Assembly: GCA_963724405.1 (NCBI GenBank)
Contig: CAVRUQ010000011.1
Coordinates: 434,001 to 498,000, forward strand
Direction of reading: 5' to 3'
DNA length: 64,000 nucleotides
DNA from: CAVQBJ01 sp963724405
Lineage (GTDB): Bacteria > Actinomycetota > Thermoleophilia > Solirubrobacterales > Solirubrobacteraceae
Every line of letters starts with the position of its first letter. Positions within the stretch are counted from its first letter, which is position 1. Made by a program: the position numbers and the translations under genes. The notes under the pieces were generated by a model. That model saw only the letters and a program-made list of their open reading frames with translations, did not search any database and had not been told where the DNA came from. Below, in pieces: positions 51,336 to 61,400 of the stretch.

Positions 51336-51491
51336 ATGTCCTCTCAAGCTGATCGGCTGGCTACGAAGCGCCAGGCCAAGCTGGAGGACATCGAGAAGCA
51401 GGTCAAGGCGGGATCGCTGAAGATCCGCAAGATGACCGCGGAGGAGCGCAAGCGCTTTCCCCCGCAGCCCCCGCGCCCGCGACGCAAATGA
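51336..51491 (+). CDS. Small lysine-rich protein, 51 residues
   Basis: ATG at 51336, reading MSSQADRLATKRQAKLEDIE and then a basic helix with KIRKMTAEERKRFPPQPPRP. The stop overlaps the next gene's ATG (ATGA at 51488-51491), strong evidence for translation. The basic helical composition suggests nucleic-acid or ribosome contact, but no family is recognised. It is 41 bases after the HxlR gene. Confidence 0.6.
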   Translation: MSSQADRLATKRQAKLEDIEKQVKAGSLKIRKMTAEERKRFPPQPPRPRRK

Positions 51492-51799
51492 CCGCTTTCT
51501 TCGTCGCCGGCGAGCCCACCGATCCGGGTCTGGAGGCGGCCTACGACCGCTTGCGCGAGCGTTCGCGCATCGCCTTCGGGTGCCCGGCCAAGCCGCGCCG
51601 CATCTTCAAGCTGGAGTGCCGCCTGCACGGGTGCGACTGCGAGATCGAGGTGGGCCGGCCGATGCCCCCCGGCGAGGACATCGTGGTGGCGATCCTCGAC
51701 CACGGCCGCGAAGAGGCCTTCGCCGTGTACACGGATGCCAACGCGGGCCCGGCCGTGCGGATCCAGCACCCGGCGTACTCGGTCACCGAATTCTCCTGA
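51488..51799 (+). CDS. Conserved hypothetical protein, 103 residues
   Basis: ATG at 51488 coupled to the small lysine-rich gene. Contains a Cys cluster CRLHGCDCEIEVGRP and acidic beta segments (DIVVAILDHGREEAFAVYTD). No signal or membrane helix. The Cys cluster could bind a metal. Family not recognised. Confidence 0.65.
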   Translation: MTAFFVAGEPTDPGLEAAYDRLRERSRIAFGCPAKPRRIFKLECRLHGCDCEIEVGRPMPPGEDIVVAILDHGREEAFAVYTDANAGPAVRIQHPAYSVTEFS

Positions 51800-51860
51800 G
51801 CCTCGCCGCGGGTGCGCGCCGCTCCGCGCACGAACCCGCGGATGCGCAACACTTCGCGCG

Positions 51861-52151
51861 ATGACGGAGCCACGGGGCTTCTCGCTGGAGGAGGCGCGCG
51901 CGATCGGCGCGCGGATCGGGATCGACTGGCCCACGGCGCGCTTCGATGCGGAGCAGTTCCGCATGGGCCTCGCCGTCGAGCTCGAGCACGGCCGCCGCGA
52001 TCCGGTCACGAACGTCAGCGACGACGATGAGGACACGACCGGCAAGATCGCCTGGGCGCATCTGAACGAGTTCCCCGACTACTACACGCGCCTCGAGCAG
52101 ATGGAGTCCGAGGCCGAGCGCTACTGGTCCGAACACCCGGGCGCCGCATAG
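51861..52151 (+). CDS. DUF5661 family protein
   Basis: 96 residues. FSLEEARAIGARIGIDW, DAEQFRMGLAVELEHG, DPVTNVSDDDE and GKIAWAHLNEFPDYY match the conserved DUF5661 pattern as I recall it. No function is established. The ATG at 51861 is clear. It is convergent with the methyltransferase gene, seven bases apart. Confidence 0.75.
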   Translation: MTEPRGFSLEEARAIGARIGIDWPTARFDAEQFRMGLAVELEHGRRDPVTNVSDDDEDTTGKIAWAHLNEFPDYYTRLEQMESEAERYWSEHPGAA

Positions 52152-52158
52152 TCACCGG

Positions 52159-52932
52159 TCAGGATCGCGGCCGCGAGACGATCAGTCGGAGGCCGCAGTC
52201 ATAGGCGTCGAGCTCGCGGAGGTATCCGTTCCGCCGTTCCCACGCGCCCGTCCCGAGATCCCGTCCCACCGCCTCGGCGACACGGGCGTTGATGTGGGCC
52301 GGCATGCGAGCGAACCCCGAGGTCGCGCTGCGCGCCTCGGCGTCGAGCACCCGCTCGGGGTGCGCCCAGAACGAGGCGAGCGTCCAGTCGGGTGTGTCGC
52401 GCGTGATCGGGATGTCCTCGATCTCCGTGTCCGCCCCGAGCCAGTCGGCGACGAGGCGGGGCGCGGGGAAGATGCGCCGGTCCAGGTCCGCGAGCTCCGG
52501 AAGGTAGTCGGCCATCAGCCACATGCGGCCGCTGACCTCCGGGTCGAAGGTCAGCACGACGACGGGTCCGCGGGCGACGCGCCGCAGCTCGCGCACGCCG
52601 TCGGCCTGGCGGTCGTCCCAGTGGTGCAGCGTGAGCACGGCGAGCGCCGCGTCGACGCTCTTGTCCAGCAGCGGCAGCGCGTGTGCGTACGCGCGGATCG
52701 CCGGCGCGAGCTGATCGGGACGCTGGGCGGCCATCACGTCGCTCGGCTCGATCGCGATCACGTGCCGGTCGCCCGGCTCGTAGGAACCGGCGCCGGCGCC
52801 GACGTTCAGCACCGTTCGCGCGTCGCCGAGCCCGGCCCGCAGACGCGCGGCGATCATCGGGTCCTCGCGCCGCGTGCGCGCGTAGCCCACGCCGATGCGG
52901 TCGTAGCGCTCGGCCGGGGGCGTGGCGCTCAC
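52159..52932 (-). CDS. Class I SAM-dependent methyltransferase
   Basis: 257 residues. The SAM-binding motif I is VLNVGAGAGSYEP (residue about 45), with HVIAIEPSDVM (motif post I) and AALAVLTLHHWDD (motif II). Such small stand-alone methyltransferases act on small molecules or lipids. GTG start at 52932 overlaps the end of the alpha/beta hydrolase gene (GTGA), so the two are co-translated. The substrate is unknown. Confidence 0.85.
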   Translation of the reverse strand: MSATPPAERYDRIGVGYARTRREDPMIAARLRAGLGDARTVLNVGAGAGSYEPGDRHVIAIEPSDVMAAQRPDQLAPAIRAYAHALPLLDKSVDAALAVLTLHHWDDRQADGVRELRRVARGPVVVLTFDPEVSGRMWLMADYLPELADLDRRIFPAPRLVADWLGADTEIEDIPITRDTPDWTLASFWAHPERVLDAEARSATSGFARMPAHINARVAEAVGRDLGTGAWERRNGYLRELDAYDCGLRLIVSRPRS

Positions 52933-54110
52933 CGCTGCGAAGATACCGTCTGGACGCGCACCTGGCGAGCGCCGGCTCCGACCGGGGCCGCGCCGAGCTG
53001 CCACCGCAGCCAGCGAATCGCGAGGTCCACCGACTCGTCGAGGTGCTCGACCGCGCAGTGGTCGTCTCCCGCGTAGAGCCTGAGCAGCCCGCGTGGCGCC
53101 TTGACGGCCAGCTCGATCGAGTCGCGCGAGCTGACGAGCGAGTCCGAGTCGCCGTTGATGACGAGCAGCGGCACGGCGATCCGCTCGTACAGGTCGAGCC
53201 GAGCCAGCGACAGCCCGCCGAGCGCGCGGCCGAGCCCGAGGAGGCCGGTCGTGCCCGTGACGTGCATGAGGGCGTCCAGGACGATCTGCGGCGTGCCGAG
53301 GAAGGCCAGGAGCCCGAAGCTGCGGTGCGTCGGTGCGCCGTCGGCCACGGCGCAGGCGACGCCGCGGTTGGTGGCGGCCATCCGGGCCGCCCAGTAGCCG
53401 CCGAAGCTCACGCCGACCACGCCGATCCGCCGCGGGTCGACCCGCGGGTCCGACGCGAAGCGCTCGATCACGGCGTCGAACAGGGCCGCCGAGGCGCCCG
53501 ACATCGGCCTCTCGTACGCGTACGTGCCGGGCATCTCCATGACGAAGAACGCGAGCCCGGCCTCGCGGTAGCGCCGGAGCAGCAGGACGAGCTCCTGGGC
53601 GGTGCCCTCCAGGCCGTGCACCACGATCGCCATCGGGCTTGGATCGCCGCTCGGCGGGACCCACGCGTGGCCCCGCACGGCGCCGCGCGCCGTGTCGATC
53701 GTCACTGTCTCCCAGTCCTCGCCGAGGAGCACGAGCAGGCGGTCGAAGACGCGGCGCGAGTTCCAGTACGCGTCGATTCGTGCCGGCGTGGTGCCGGGGA
53801 AGGCGCTGACCGCGAAGTAGGTCATCGCGCTTCTCAGCGCCCGTGCGGCCTGGTCGGCGTCGCCCGCGTCGGCCTCGGACTCGCATGCGCCGGCCAGCGC
53901 GTTGAAGCGCCCGCACCAGACCTCGTCGGAGAACGAGCCGATCTCGTCGAGCTGCCCACGGAAGCGGCGGACATCCCACCCGCCCATCTGGGCGAATCGC
54001 CGCGTGAACGGCGCGGGCAGGAAGGGCCGGACCCCCCTGCGGCGCGCGCGTCTCTCGGTCAGGCCCGTCAGAACGTATAGCGATGACAGCGTCCGCCTCG
54101 GCAGGTTCAT
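52929..54110 (-). CDS. Alpha/beta hydrolase, FrsA/esterase type
   Basis: 393 residues. The nucleophile elbow GVVGVSFGGYWAARM (GxSxG) is near residue 230; a long N-terminal helical region and SPMAIVVHGLEGTAQELVLL with the oxyanion HG are typical of FrsA-like hydrolases. The catalytic His is probably in GDDHCAVEHLDE. The ATG at 54110 is close to a GGAGG, with a GTG at 54113 also possible. It leads the methyltransferase gene and is divergent from a TetR regulator. Confidence 0.82.
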   Translation of the reverse strand: MNLPRRTLSSLYVLTGLTERRARRRGVRPFLPAPFTRRFAQMGGWDVRRFRGQLDEIGSFSDEVWCGRFNALAGACESEADAGDADQAARALRSAMTYFAVSAFPGTTPARIDAYWNSRRVFDRLLVLLGEDWETVTIDTARGAVRGHAWVPPSGDPSPMAIVVHGLEGTAQELVLLLRRYREAGLAFFVMEMPGTYAYERPMSGASAALFDAVIERFASDPRVDPRRIGVVGVSFGGYWAARMAATNRGVACAVADGAPTHRSFGLLAFLGTPQIVLDALMHVTGTTGLLGLGRALGGLSLARLDLYERIAVPLLVINGDSDSLVSSRDSIELAVKAPRGLLRLYAGDDHCAVEHLDESVDLAIRWLRWQLGAAPVGAGARQVRVQTVSSQR

Positions 54111-54210
54111 CACGACCGGGCCTCCTTGTTCATAATCGCAATACCGGCTGCGTTTAGGGTAGAGGCCTCTCGGCACAAACGCAACTTCTGCTGCTTTACA
54201 ATCGCTTGCG

Positions 54211-54801
54211 ATGCCGACCGACCGCTCCACGGGCCAGCGCCCCGGGGGTCGCAGCGCCCGCGTGCGACGGGCCGTCGTGGACGCCACGCTGGCGCTGCTC
54301 ATCGAGCGCGGCCTGGCCGCAGTCACGATCCCGGCCGTGGCCGAGCGCTCCGGCGTCCACGCCACCTCGATCTACCGCCGGTGGGGCGGCCGCGACGCGC
54401 TCGTGGCGGACGTCCTGCTCACCGGGGCCGACACGGCCATGCCGCTCCCCGACACCGGCAGCTTCCGCGGCGACGCGATCGCGCTGCTGGAGGACCTGCG
54501 GCGCCTGCTCGCCTCGCCGCTCGGGGCGGCCTTCGCCGAGGTCGTCATCGCGTCGCGCGCCGACGACAACGCCGAGTTGCGCAGGCGCTACTGGACCGGC
54601 CGCCTGGCACACGTCTCGGTCATGGTCGAGCGGGCCGTCGCGCGCGGGGAGCTTGCGCGCGACGCCGATCCGCGCTTCACCTTCGAGCTGCTCGTCGGCC
54701 CGCTGCACACGCGCGCGCTGACGGCCCCGGACGAGCTCGGCGAGGACCTCCCGGCCCGCATCGTCGACGCCTGCCTCGCCGGTCTGGCCACGCGATCCTG
54801 A
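54211..54801 (+). CDS. TetR family transcriptional regulator
   Basis: 196 residues. The HTH region is ARVRRAVVDATLALLIERG, AVTIPAVAERSGVHATSIYRRWGGRDALVAD, the TetR signature; the C-terminal ligand domain is helical. It is divergent from the hydrolase-methyltransferase operon with a 100-base gap. ATCGCttGCGAT (54200-54211) overlaps its start codon and could be the operator. Ligand unknown. Confidence 0.85.
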   Translation: MPTDRSTGQRPGGRSARVRRAVVDATLALLIERGLAAVTIPAVAERSGVHATSIYRRWGGRDALVADVLLTGADTAMPLPDTGSFRGDAIALLEDLRRLLASPLGAAFAEVVIASRADDNAELRRRYWTGRLAHVSVMVERAVARGELARDADPRFTFELLVGPLHTRALTAPDELGEDLPARIVDACLAGLATRS

Positions 54802-54868
54802 CGCGGCGCCGGCCCCGCCCGCCACGGTAGGCTGCCGCCCGGGCCAATTCGCGAAGAGAGGAGCCGGG

Positions 54869-55243
54869 ATGCAACACGAGCACACCGAGCACGTCGCCGC
54901 AGCGCCGGACGCCGTGTACGCGGCGATCGCCGACGTGTCCAACCTGCCGAGGTTCGTGCCGCAGATGACCGGGGCCCGCTCGGCCGGGGAGGGTCGCGTC
55001 GAGGTCGACGCCCGCTACGGCGGCCACGACCAGCACGGGGAGGCCTCGTTCTCGGCCGACGACGCCGAACGCCGCATCGACTGGAGCGCGCCGAGCGGCT
55101 ATCGCGGTTGGATGAAGGTGGATCCCGACGGCGAGGGCTCGCGCCTGACGCTGTTCCTCGAGACGCGCCACGGGGCCGAGCACGAGAGCGACATCTCCGC
55201 CACGCTCGACGCGATCCGGATGCTCGTCGAGGCGCAGGTCTAG
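54869..55243 (+). CDS. SRPBCC family protein
   Basis: 124 residues. The N-terminal VAAAPDAVYAAIADVSNLPR and the beta strands RIDWSAPSGYRGWMKVD, with a C-terminal helix TLDAIRMLVEAQ, fit the polyketide_cyc2/SRPBCC fold. It probably binds a hydrophobic ligand. AAGAGAGGAG precedes the ATG. It lies downstream of the TetR gene and before the acyltransferase-like gene and may be part of the same unit. Confidence 0.75.
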   Translation: MQHEHTEHVAAAPDAVYAAIADVSNLPRFVPQMTGARSAGEGRVEVDARYGGHDQHGEASFSADDAERRIDWSAPSGYRGWMKVDPDGEGSRLTLFLETRHGAEHESDISATLDAIRMLVEAQV

Positions 55244-55260
55244 ACGCGTGGGGGCGACGC

Positions 55261-55968
55261 GTGCTGCGCGCTGACGGTCGCGCGCCCGGGTTGCTGCTCG
55301 GCGACGGCGTCCGGGTCGGCGCCGACGTGTCCTTCGGGGCGTATGTCGTCGTCCACGACGGTGTCCAGATCGGCGACGGCTGCGTGATCGAGGATCACGC
55401 CGTGGTGGGCAAGCGACCGCGCCTGGCCGCAACCTCGTCCGCGCGCGGCGAGGTCGGTCCGCTCGTGCTCGGGGTGCGGGTGAAGGTCTGCAGCGGCGCC
55501 GTCGTCTTCGCCGGCGCGAGCATCGGCGAGGAGTCGATCATCGGGGACATGGCGTTCGTGCGCGAGCGGAGCACGATCGGTGCCGGCTGCGTGATCGGAC
55601 GCGGCGCGACGGTCGACAACGACGTCCGGATCGGGGACCGGGTGAAGGTGCAGACGAACTCGTACCTGACCGCCTTCACCGACGTCGAGGACGACGTCTT
55701 CGTCGGGCCGTGCGTGACGACGACCAATGACGACACGATGGCGCGCCACGACGACTCGACGCCGCTGCGCGGCGCGACGCTCCGTCGCGCCTGTCGCGTC
55801 GGAGGCGGGTCGGTGCTGACGCCCGGCGTGGAGGTCGGCGAGGAGGCGTTCGTCGCCGCTGCCGCCGTGGTCACGCGCGACGTGCCCGCGCGGGCCGTGG
55901 TGCTCGGCGTGCCCGCCCGCGTGCTGCGCGAGGTCGGCGACGAGGATCTGCTCGAGCGCTGGCGCTGA
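55261..55968 (+). CDS. Left-handed beta-helix (hexapeptide-repeat) acyltransferase-like protein
   Basis: 235 residues built of hexapeptide repeats (V..GV/I..GA patterns: LLLGDGVRVGADVSFGAYVV, AGASIGEESIIGD, STIGAGCVIGRG, RIGDRVKVQ). This is the LpxA/WbbJ-type fold; NDDTMARHDDS resembles the loop of sugar O- or N-acetyltransferases. Sugar nucleotide modification in surface polysaccharide synthesis is a reasonable inference. GTG start at 55261, 17 bases after the SRPBCC gene. Acceptor unknown. Confidence 0.78.
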   Translation: MLRADGRAPGLLLGDGVRVGADVSFGAYVVVHDGVQIGDGCVIEDHAVVGKRPRLAATSSARGEVGPLVLGVRVKVCSGAVVFAGASIGEESIIGDMAFVRERSTIGAGCVIGRGATVDNDVRIGDRVKVQTNSYLTAFTDVEDDVFVGPCVTTTNDDTMARHDDSTPLRGATLRRACRVGGGSVLTPGVEVGEEAFVAAAAVVTRDVPARAVVLGVPARVLREVGDEDLLERWR

Positions 55969-56093
55969 GGGGGGGCGGGTCGGCGTCCGCGGCGCTTGCC
56001 GCGTCGCCGGGCGGCTCGCCGCGCGCGGACGAGTGCGGCGAACCGGTCAGGAGGCGGCGGGTCGAGCGCAGACGGGCCTCCGGCGACCGAACT

Positions 56094-56132
56094 GTGGTCG
56101 ATCTTCTTCCACCAGGAGAGAACATCGACCAC
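56094..56132. repeat. Structured hairpin, family B copy 3
   Basis: On the minus strand: GTGGTCGAT, mismatch G-G, core TTCTCTCCTGGTGGAAGAA, mismatch, ATCGACCAC. The 19-base core is identical to the copy at 28985-29033 while the stem is different but still perfectly paired over nine bases. It lies between the acyltransferase-like gene and the convergent TetR gene. Confidence 0.75.
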
Positions 56133-56199
56133 GCTGCCCCATCGACTTGTGATCGCGGGCATCGCGCGCGCCGCCGGAGCGGGCTGCGGCCGCGGTCGC

Positions 56200-56886
56200 C
56201 TATCCGTGCGGCGCGGTCAGCGTGTCCGCGATGAGATGGGCCGCGACCTTGCGGATCTCGGTCACCTCGTGCGGGCGGCCCTCCTCGGCGGCGAGCAGCG
56301 AGAGCTCCCAGATGCCGCCGACGATCGCCGTTGCGGTCTGCGCCGACATCGAGTTCAGGTCCGGGTGCTCGCGCCGGAGCTCCTCGACAAGCTCCTGCAG
56401 CTGCTCGGCCCAGCGGCGCATGGCCGTGCGCCGGTGCGCGAGGCCGCGATCGCCCATCCCGAACAGCTCGAGCAGGTAGCTCCGCGTCAGGCCGGGCGTC
56501 GCCGCGCAGGTCTGCAGGTAGGCGTCGAGCCCGGCGTCGAGCCGCTCGCGCCATGTGAGCTGCGGCGAGCTGCTCGCCCTGGCGACGAGCTCGAGCGCGT
56601 ACTGCATCAGCTCGTCGCCGAGGGCCAGGAAGCACTCGGCGCGGTCGGCGAAGTGGAGGTAGAAGGTTCGGCGCGAGGCGCGCGCGATGCGCACGATGTC
56701 GGCGACGGTCGTGCCCTCGTAGCCGTGCTCGCTCACCGCCACGGCCATGGCCGCCAGGAGCCGGCTGCGAGGGTCATCCGCGCTCAAGAACGCGGGCCCA
56801 CCCGACGCGGGGAAGACCGGCGGCCTGGTGGATGTGTCCGCGGCGGGAGTCGCCGGGTCAAGGCGAGCGGTTGGTTGGATCGACAT
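56200..56886 (-). CDS. TetR family repressor of the P450 gene
   Basis: 228 residues. HTH motif RSRLLAAMAVAVSEHGYEG and TTVADIVRIARASRRTFYLHF are canonical TetR; the ligand domain is helical, with a Trp-rich end (GGIWELSLLAAEEG). The ATG at 56886 follows the P450-facing side of the gap; there is an unusual 40-residue lead before the HTH. It is divergent from the cytochrome P450 gene, with two identical-type dyads between them, which makes it the likely repressor. Confidence 0.88.
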   Translation of the reverse strand: MSIQPTARLDPATPAADTSTRPPVFPASGGPAFLSADDPRSRLLAAMAVAVSEHGYEGTTVADIVRIARASRRTFYLHFADRAECFLALGDELMQYALELVARASSSPQLTWRERLDAGLDAYLQTCAATPGLTRSYLLELFGMGDRGLAHRRTAMRRWAEQLQELVEELRREHPDLNSMSAQTATAIVGGIWELSLLAAEEGRPHEVTEIRKVAAHLIADTLTAPHG

Positions 56887-56940
56887 TGAGTGCAACGTAG
56901 CGATGCGGCACGTGAGACGCGCGGGGAGCCGGCCTTCTCC

Positions 56941-56985
56941 GGGTACGATAATGTACCCTCCCGCTGTGGGTACGTCAGCGTACCC
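56941..56985. promoter_or_regulatory. Two GGGTAC-N6-GTACCC operators between the TetR and P450 genes
   Basis: GGGTACgataatGTACCC (56941-56958) and GGGTACgtcagcGTACCC (56968-56985) have identical six-base arms and centres 27 bases apart. The second ends 34 bases before the P450 start. They are the natural binding sites for the divergent TetR protein. Confidence 0.8.
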
Positions 56986-57019
56986 GGCGCTGACACGAGT
57001 CGCGAGATCGGAGAGCTGA

Positions 57020-58387
57020 ATGCCCGTCGCAGACCAGGCCGCCGTCGAGCCCGTCCCGGGCCTGCCGCCGGGGCCGCGCACGCCGAAGCTCGTACAGAGC
57101 CTCATGTCGATCTTCGCCCACGAGCGGGGCCTCGAACGCCAGCGCGAGCGCTACGGGCCGATGTTCACGGCCCACTCGATCGGCATCGGAACGATCGTCG
57201 TCATCAGCGACCCCGAACTGATCAAGCGCGCCTTCACCGCCGATCCGACGGTGCTCCATGCCGGCGACCGCAGCCCGCTGCGCCGCATCCTCGGCCCCAA
57301 CTCGCTGCTCGGGATCGATGAGGACCGCCACCTGAGCCAGCGTAAGCTGCTCCTGCCGCCGTTCCACGGGCAGCGGATGGCCGGCTACGAGGCGATCATC
57401 GAGGAGGAGGCGAACCGCGAGATCGACAGCTGGCCCGAGGACATCGAGTTCCGCACGACCGAGCCGATGATGCATCTCACCCTCAACGTGATCCTGAGGG
57501 CTGTGTTCGGCGCCGAGGGCGAGACGCTCAACGCCCTGCGCGATCTGATGCCCCGCCTGGTGACGCTCGGCTCGCGCCTTGCGCTGCTCACATTCCTCCA
57601 TCACGACCTCGGTCCGCGGAGCCCGTGGGGACGCTTTGTCCGGATGCGCCGTGAGTTCGACCGGATCGTCGCGGACCTGACCGACCGCGCGCGTCGGGAT
57701 CCGCGCCTGCCCGAGCGCGGCGACGTGCTCGCGCTGCTCGTCCAGGCCCGCCACGAGGACGACACCCCGATGACGTTCGCCGAGATCTCCGACGAGCTGC
57801 TGACGTTGCTGGCCGCGGGGCACGAGACGACCGCGACGACGCTCAGCTGGGCGGTTGAGCGGCTGCGGCGCCACCCCGAGGTCCTGAGCCGGCTCGTCGC
57901 CGAGGCCGACGAGGGTGGCCGGACCCTGCGCGAGGCGACGATCAGGGAGGTCCAGCGCGTCCGTCCGGTGATCCCGTTCACGGGACGTTTCGTCATGCAG
58001 CCGTTCGAGCTCGGGGGCTACGTGCTCCCGCGCGGGGTGACGATCGGCGTCTCGATGGTGCTCACGCACACCGACCCGCGGCTGTTCGCCGAGCCGCTGC
58101 GCTTCCGCCCCGATCGCTTCCTGGACGAGAAGCCCGACACCTACAGCTGGGTGCCGTTCGGCGGAGGGCTTCGGCGCTGCATCGGAGCGGCGTTCGCGCA
58201 CATGGAGATGGACGTCGTCCTACGGACGATGCTCCGGCGACTCGAGCTCCAGCCGACGAGCGCGCGCAGCGAGCGCTGGCACTATCGCGGGGTCGCGTTC
58301 GCCCCGGCCGATGGCGGTCTCGCGACCGTGCACCGACGCGCCGACGTGGCCGACGAGGGCGTCCCCGCCGTCGCGGCGGCCGCGTGA
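57020..58387 (+). CDS. Cytochrome P450 monooxygenase
   Basis: 455 residues, longer than the usual 400 and closer to CYP family members of fatty-acid or terpene type. The I-helix motif LLAAGHETTATTL, ExxR in REVQRVRP, and the heme loop FGGGLRRCIGAAFAHM with Cys387 are intact. It oxidises an organic substrate using a ferredoxin/reductase partner that is not in the window. GGAGAG precedes the ATG. It is divergent from its probable TetR repressor. Confidence 0.92.
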   Translation: MPVADQAAVEPVPGLPPGPRTPKLVQSLMSIFAHERGLERQRERYGPMFTAHSIGIGTIVVISDPELIKRAFTADPTVLHAGDRSPLRRILGPNSLLGIDEDRHLSQRKLLLPPFHGQRMAGYEAIIEEEANREIDSWPEDIEFRTTEPMMHLTLNVILRAVFGAEGETLNALRDLMPRLVTLGSRLALLTFLHHDLGPRSPWGRFVRMRREFDRIVADLTDRARRDPRLPERGDVLALLVQARHEDDTPMTFAEISDELLTLLAAGHETTATTLSWAVERLRRHPEVLSRLVAEADEGGRTLREATIREVQRVRPVIPFTGRFVMQPFELGGYVLPRGVTIGVSMVLTHTDPRLFAEPLRFRPDRFLDEKPDTYSWVPFGGGLRRCIGAAFAHMEMDVVLRTMLRRLELQPTSARSERWHYRGVAFAPADGGLATVHRRADVADEGVPAVAAAA

Positions 58388-58494
58388 GGCCGGGAGGTCG
58401 GAAACCGCTCATACCGCATCGAAATCGACCCCCAGCGTGTTGGGGAATGGTACGTTCCGTAATACATACTGATGGTCTGGAGCTCGGAGGGTCA

Positions 58495-61400
58495 ATGTTC
58501 GTGGAGGGTTTTGGGAGTCATGGAGCGCGTTCGCGGGCGAGGGAAGTCCGTGCCGCTCTGGTCACGCTGACCATCGCGGTCCTGCTCGGGATCGGGCTGC
58601 CGACGGCGGCTCACGCGGACAATTTCGCCATCTCGGCGTTTCAGATCGACCCGTGCACGCAGGCGGGCACGCCCGCCGTTCCGGGGACTCTGCCGAGCGG
58701 CAACCTGGGTTCGGGCACGCCATGTTCGGCCGACGACACCCAGGCGGCGGACCATCCGTTCTCGCTCTATACGGGCCTTGCCCTCTCGTCCTTCACCGAC
58801 ATGAACAGCGCGATCGAGCCCAGCGGGACGACCGCCGACGTCCGCGTCGACCTCCCGCCCGGCGTCGTCGCCAACCCGCAGGCCGTCCCGCAGTGCACCG
58901 ATGCGCAGTTCGTCAAGATCCAGAACTCCTTCGTCGGAAACGGGGTCAAGGATCCGGGGTGTCCGGCGGACACGCAGATCGGCGAGCTGTGGATCGACAG
59001 CTTCTTCAACGGCATCAACCCGACGGCCACCCCGGTCGGGCTGTACAACATGGTGCCCGGACCCGGTGAGCCGGCACGGTTCGCCCTGCTTGCGCCATTC
59101 GTCAACCTGCGCGTGAACCTCGACGCCGGGGTTCGGACGTATCCGGTCACGCTCCCGAACGGGCAGGTCGAACCGGGCGACTACGGGTTCTTCATCACGA
59201 TCAAGGACCTGCCACCGAATCTCGGCCTGCTCGCCCAAGGGCTCGAGATCTTCGGGGCGCCGCAGGAACAGAACGAGTGCTCTGCGAACAACCCCGCGCA
59301 AAAGGCGCACTTCGTGAAGCTCAACTCGCCGGACGGCTCGCCGAACTGCCCCGCGAGCGTCGCCGACAACGCGTTCGTCAGCAACCCGACGTCGTGCGGC
59401 AGCTCGCTCACGGCGACGCTTACGGCGACCGAGTACGACCCGGCACAGCTGTCGCAGACCCTGACGGACTACACCACGGCGGTCACCGATCCGAGTGCGA
59501 CCTCCACTTATCACACGACTCTGACCGACCCGGGCCTCGACAGCGCACCCCGCGGCCAATCAGTGAGCATGCCGTACGCGCTGCCGCCGATGACCGGCTG
59601 TAACAGTGTGCCGTTCGGCTCCGCCGCCGGCCGGGCGCCGACGCTCTCGGTCACACCCACCGATTCGACGGGCAACCCGCTCGGCAGTGCGGCCCACGAC
59701 ACGGCGACCGACCTGCAGGTGACCCTCAACGTTCCGCAGGACCTGAACCCCGCCGAACCCGCCACGCCGGACCTGCAGAACATCCGCGTCACGCTGCCCG
59801 CGGGCTTCTCGATCAACCCGGCGGCGAACCCGACGGGTGCCGGCCTGCAGTCGTGCGCCGATAGCCAGTTCGGGCTGACCACCGGCAGCGCCGACACGTG
59901 CAGCCAATTGGCGCCGGGCTCATTGGCGGGCACGGTCACGCTCACCTCTCCGGACCTCGCCGATCCGCTCACCGGCAACGTGTACCTCGGCTCGCAGCTG
60001 ACCGGGGACCCGTTCCGCCTGTTCCTCGACGCCTCCGCCGACGGCGTCGACGTACGCCTCACCGGCTCGATCAGCTCCGATCCGACGACCGGTCAGCTGA
60101 CGACGACGTTCACGAACAACCCGCAGGTGCCCGTGAGCAGCATCAAGCTGCAGTTCATCGGTGGCGCGAACAGCGCGATCGCCACGCCGATCGAGTGCGG
60201 CACGTTCCCGACGACGAGCAGCATCACTCCGTGGACAGGCGTCGACGCCGCCTCGCCCTCGGCCGCGACGACGATCGACGCGGACGGACAGGGCGGCGCG
60301 TGCGGATCGTCGTTCTCGCCGGCCGTGACGCCCGGCTTCAGCACGCTCGCCGCCGCCGCCAGTCCGACGTTCACCACCACGATCACGCGTCCGGCGGGCC
60401 AGCCCTATCTGAACCAGTTCAGCGTCGCGCTGCCGCCCGGCCTGCTCGCGCACATCTCCGCGGTCCCGCAGTGCAACCCGAGCGCCGGGTGCACGAGCGC
60501 GAACCAGATCGGCAACGTGACGATCGAGGCCGGGTCGGGTACCGCGCAACAGGCGTTCGGCGGAACGGTCTACCTCACCGGCCCGGTCAACGGCGATCCG
60601 TTCGGGCTGCTCATCTCCGTGCCGGTCGTCATCGGCCCGGCGGGAGGGAGCCCCGTGTACAGCTTTGGCACGACCACCGTGCAGGCCGGGTTCCAGATCG
60701 ACCCGCACGACTCGCACGCCACGATCTCGGGCGCGATCCCGACGATGCAGGACTTCACCGTGTCGACCGCCGCCGGAAACATCACCGAGGGCGTGCCGGT
60801 GCGCATCCAGAGCCTCGTCCTCTCGGTCAACCGCGCAGGCTTCATGGTCAACCCGACGAACTGCGGCCCGCTGAGCGGCTCGGCCACGATCGGCGGGATC
60901 GATCCGCTGGTCGGGCCCAACGGTACGGCCTTCAGCTCGACCTCGGCGCTCCACATGCAGGCCACCGGATGCGGCTCGCTGCCGTTCACCCCGAGCTACA
61001 CGGCGACGACCAACGGCAAGACCTCGAGCGCGAGCGGAGCGAGCCTCGACGTGAAGCTGACCCAGCCGCCGGGCCAGTCGAACATCAAGTCCGCCGCCAT
61101 CACGCTGCCGGCGAAGCTCGCGGCCCGCTATGCCACCGAGCAGTCGGCGTGCCCGGCGGCGACCTTTGCGGCCAACCCGGCGAACTGCCCCGCGACGTCC
61201 CTGGTCGGCACGGTGACGGCGGTGACGCCGCTGCTGTCGGTGCCGCTCACCGGCACCGCGTACTACGTGTACCAGGCGTCGCTCGGGCTGCCGGACGTCG
61301 ACGTCATCCTCACGGGCGAGGGCGTCACGTTCGACCTGAAGGTCTCCAACGCGCTGAGCGCCAGTGGCGGGATCGTCGCGTCGCTGAACTCGCCCGACGT

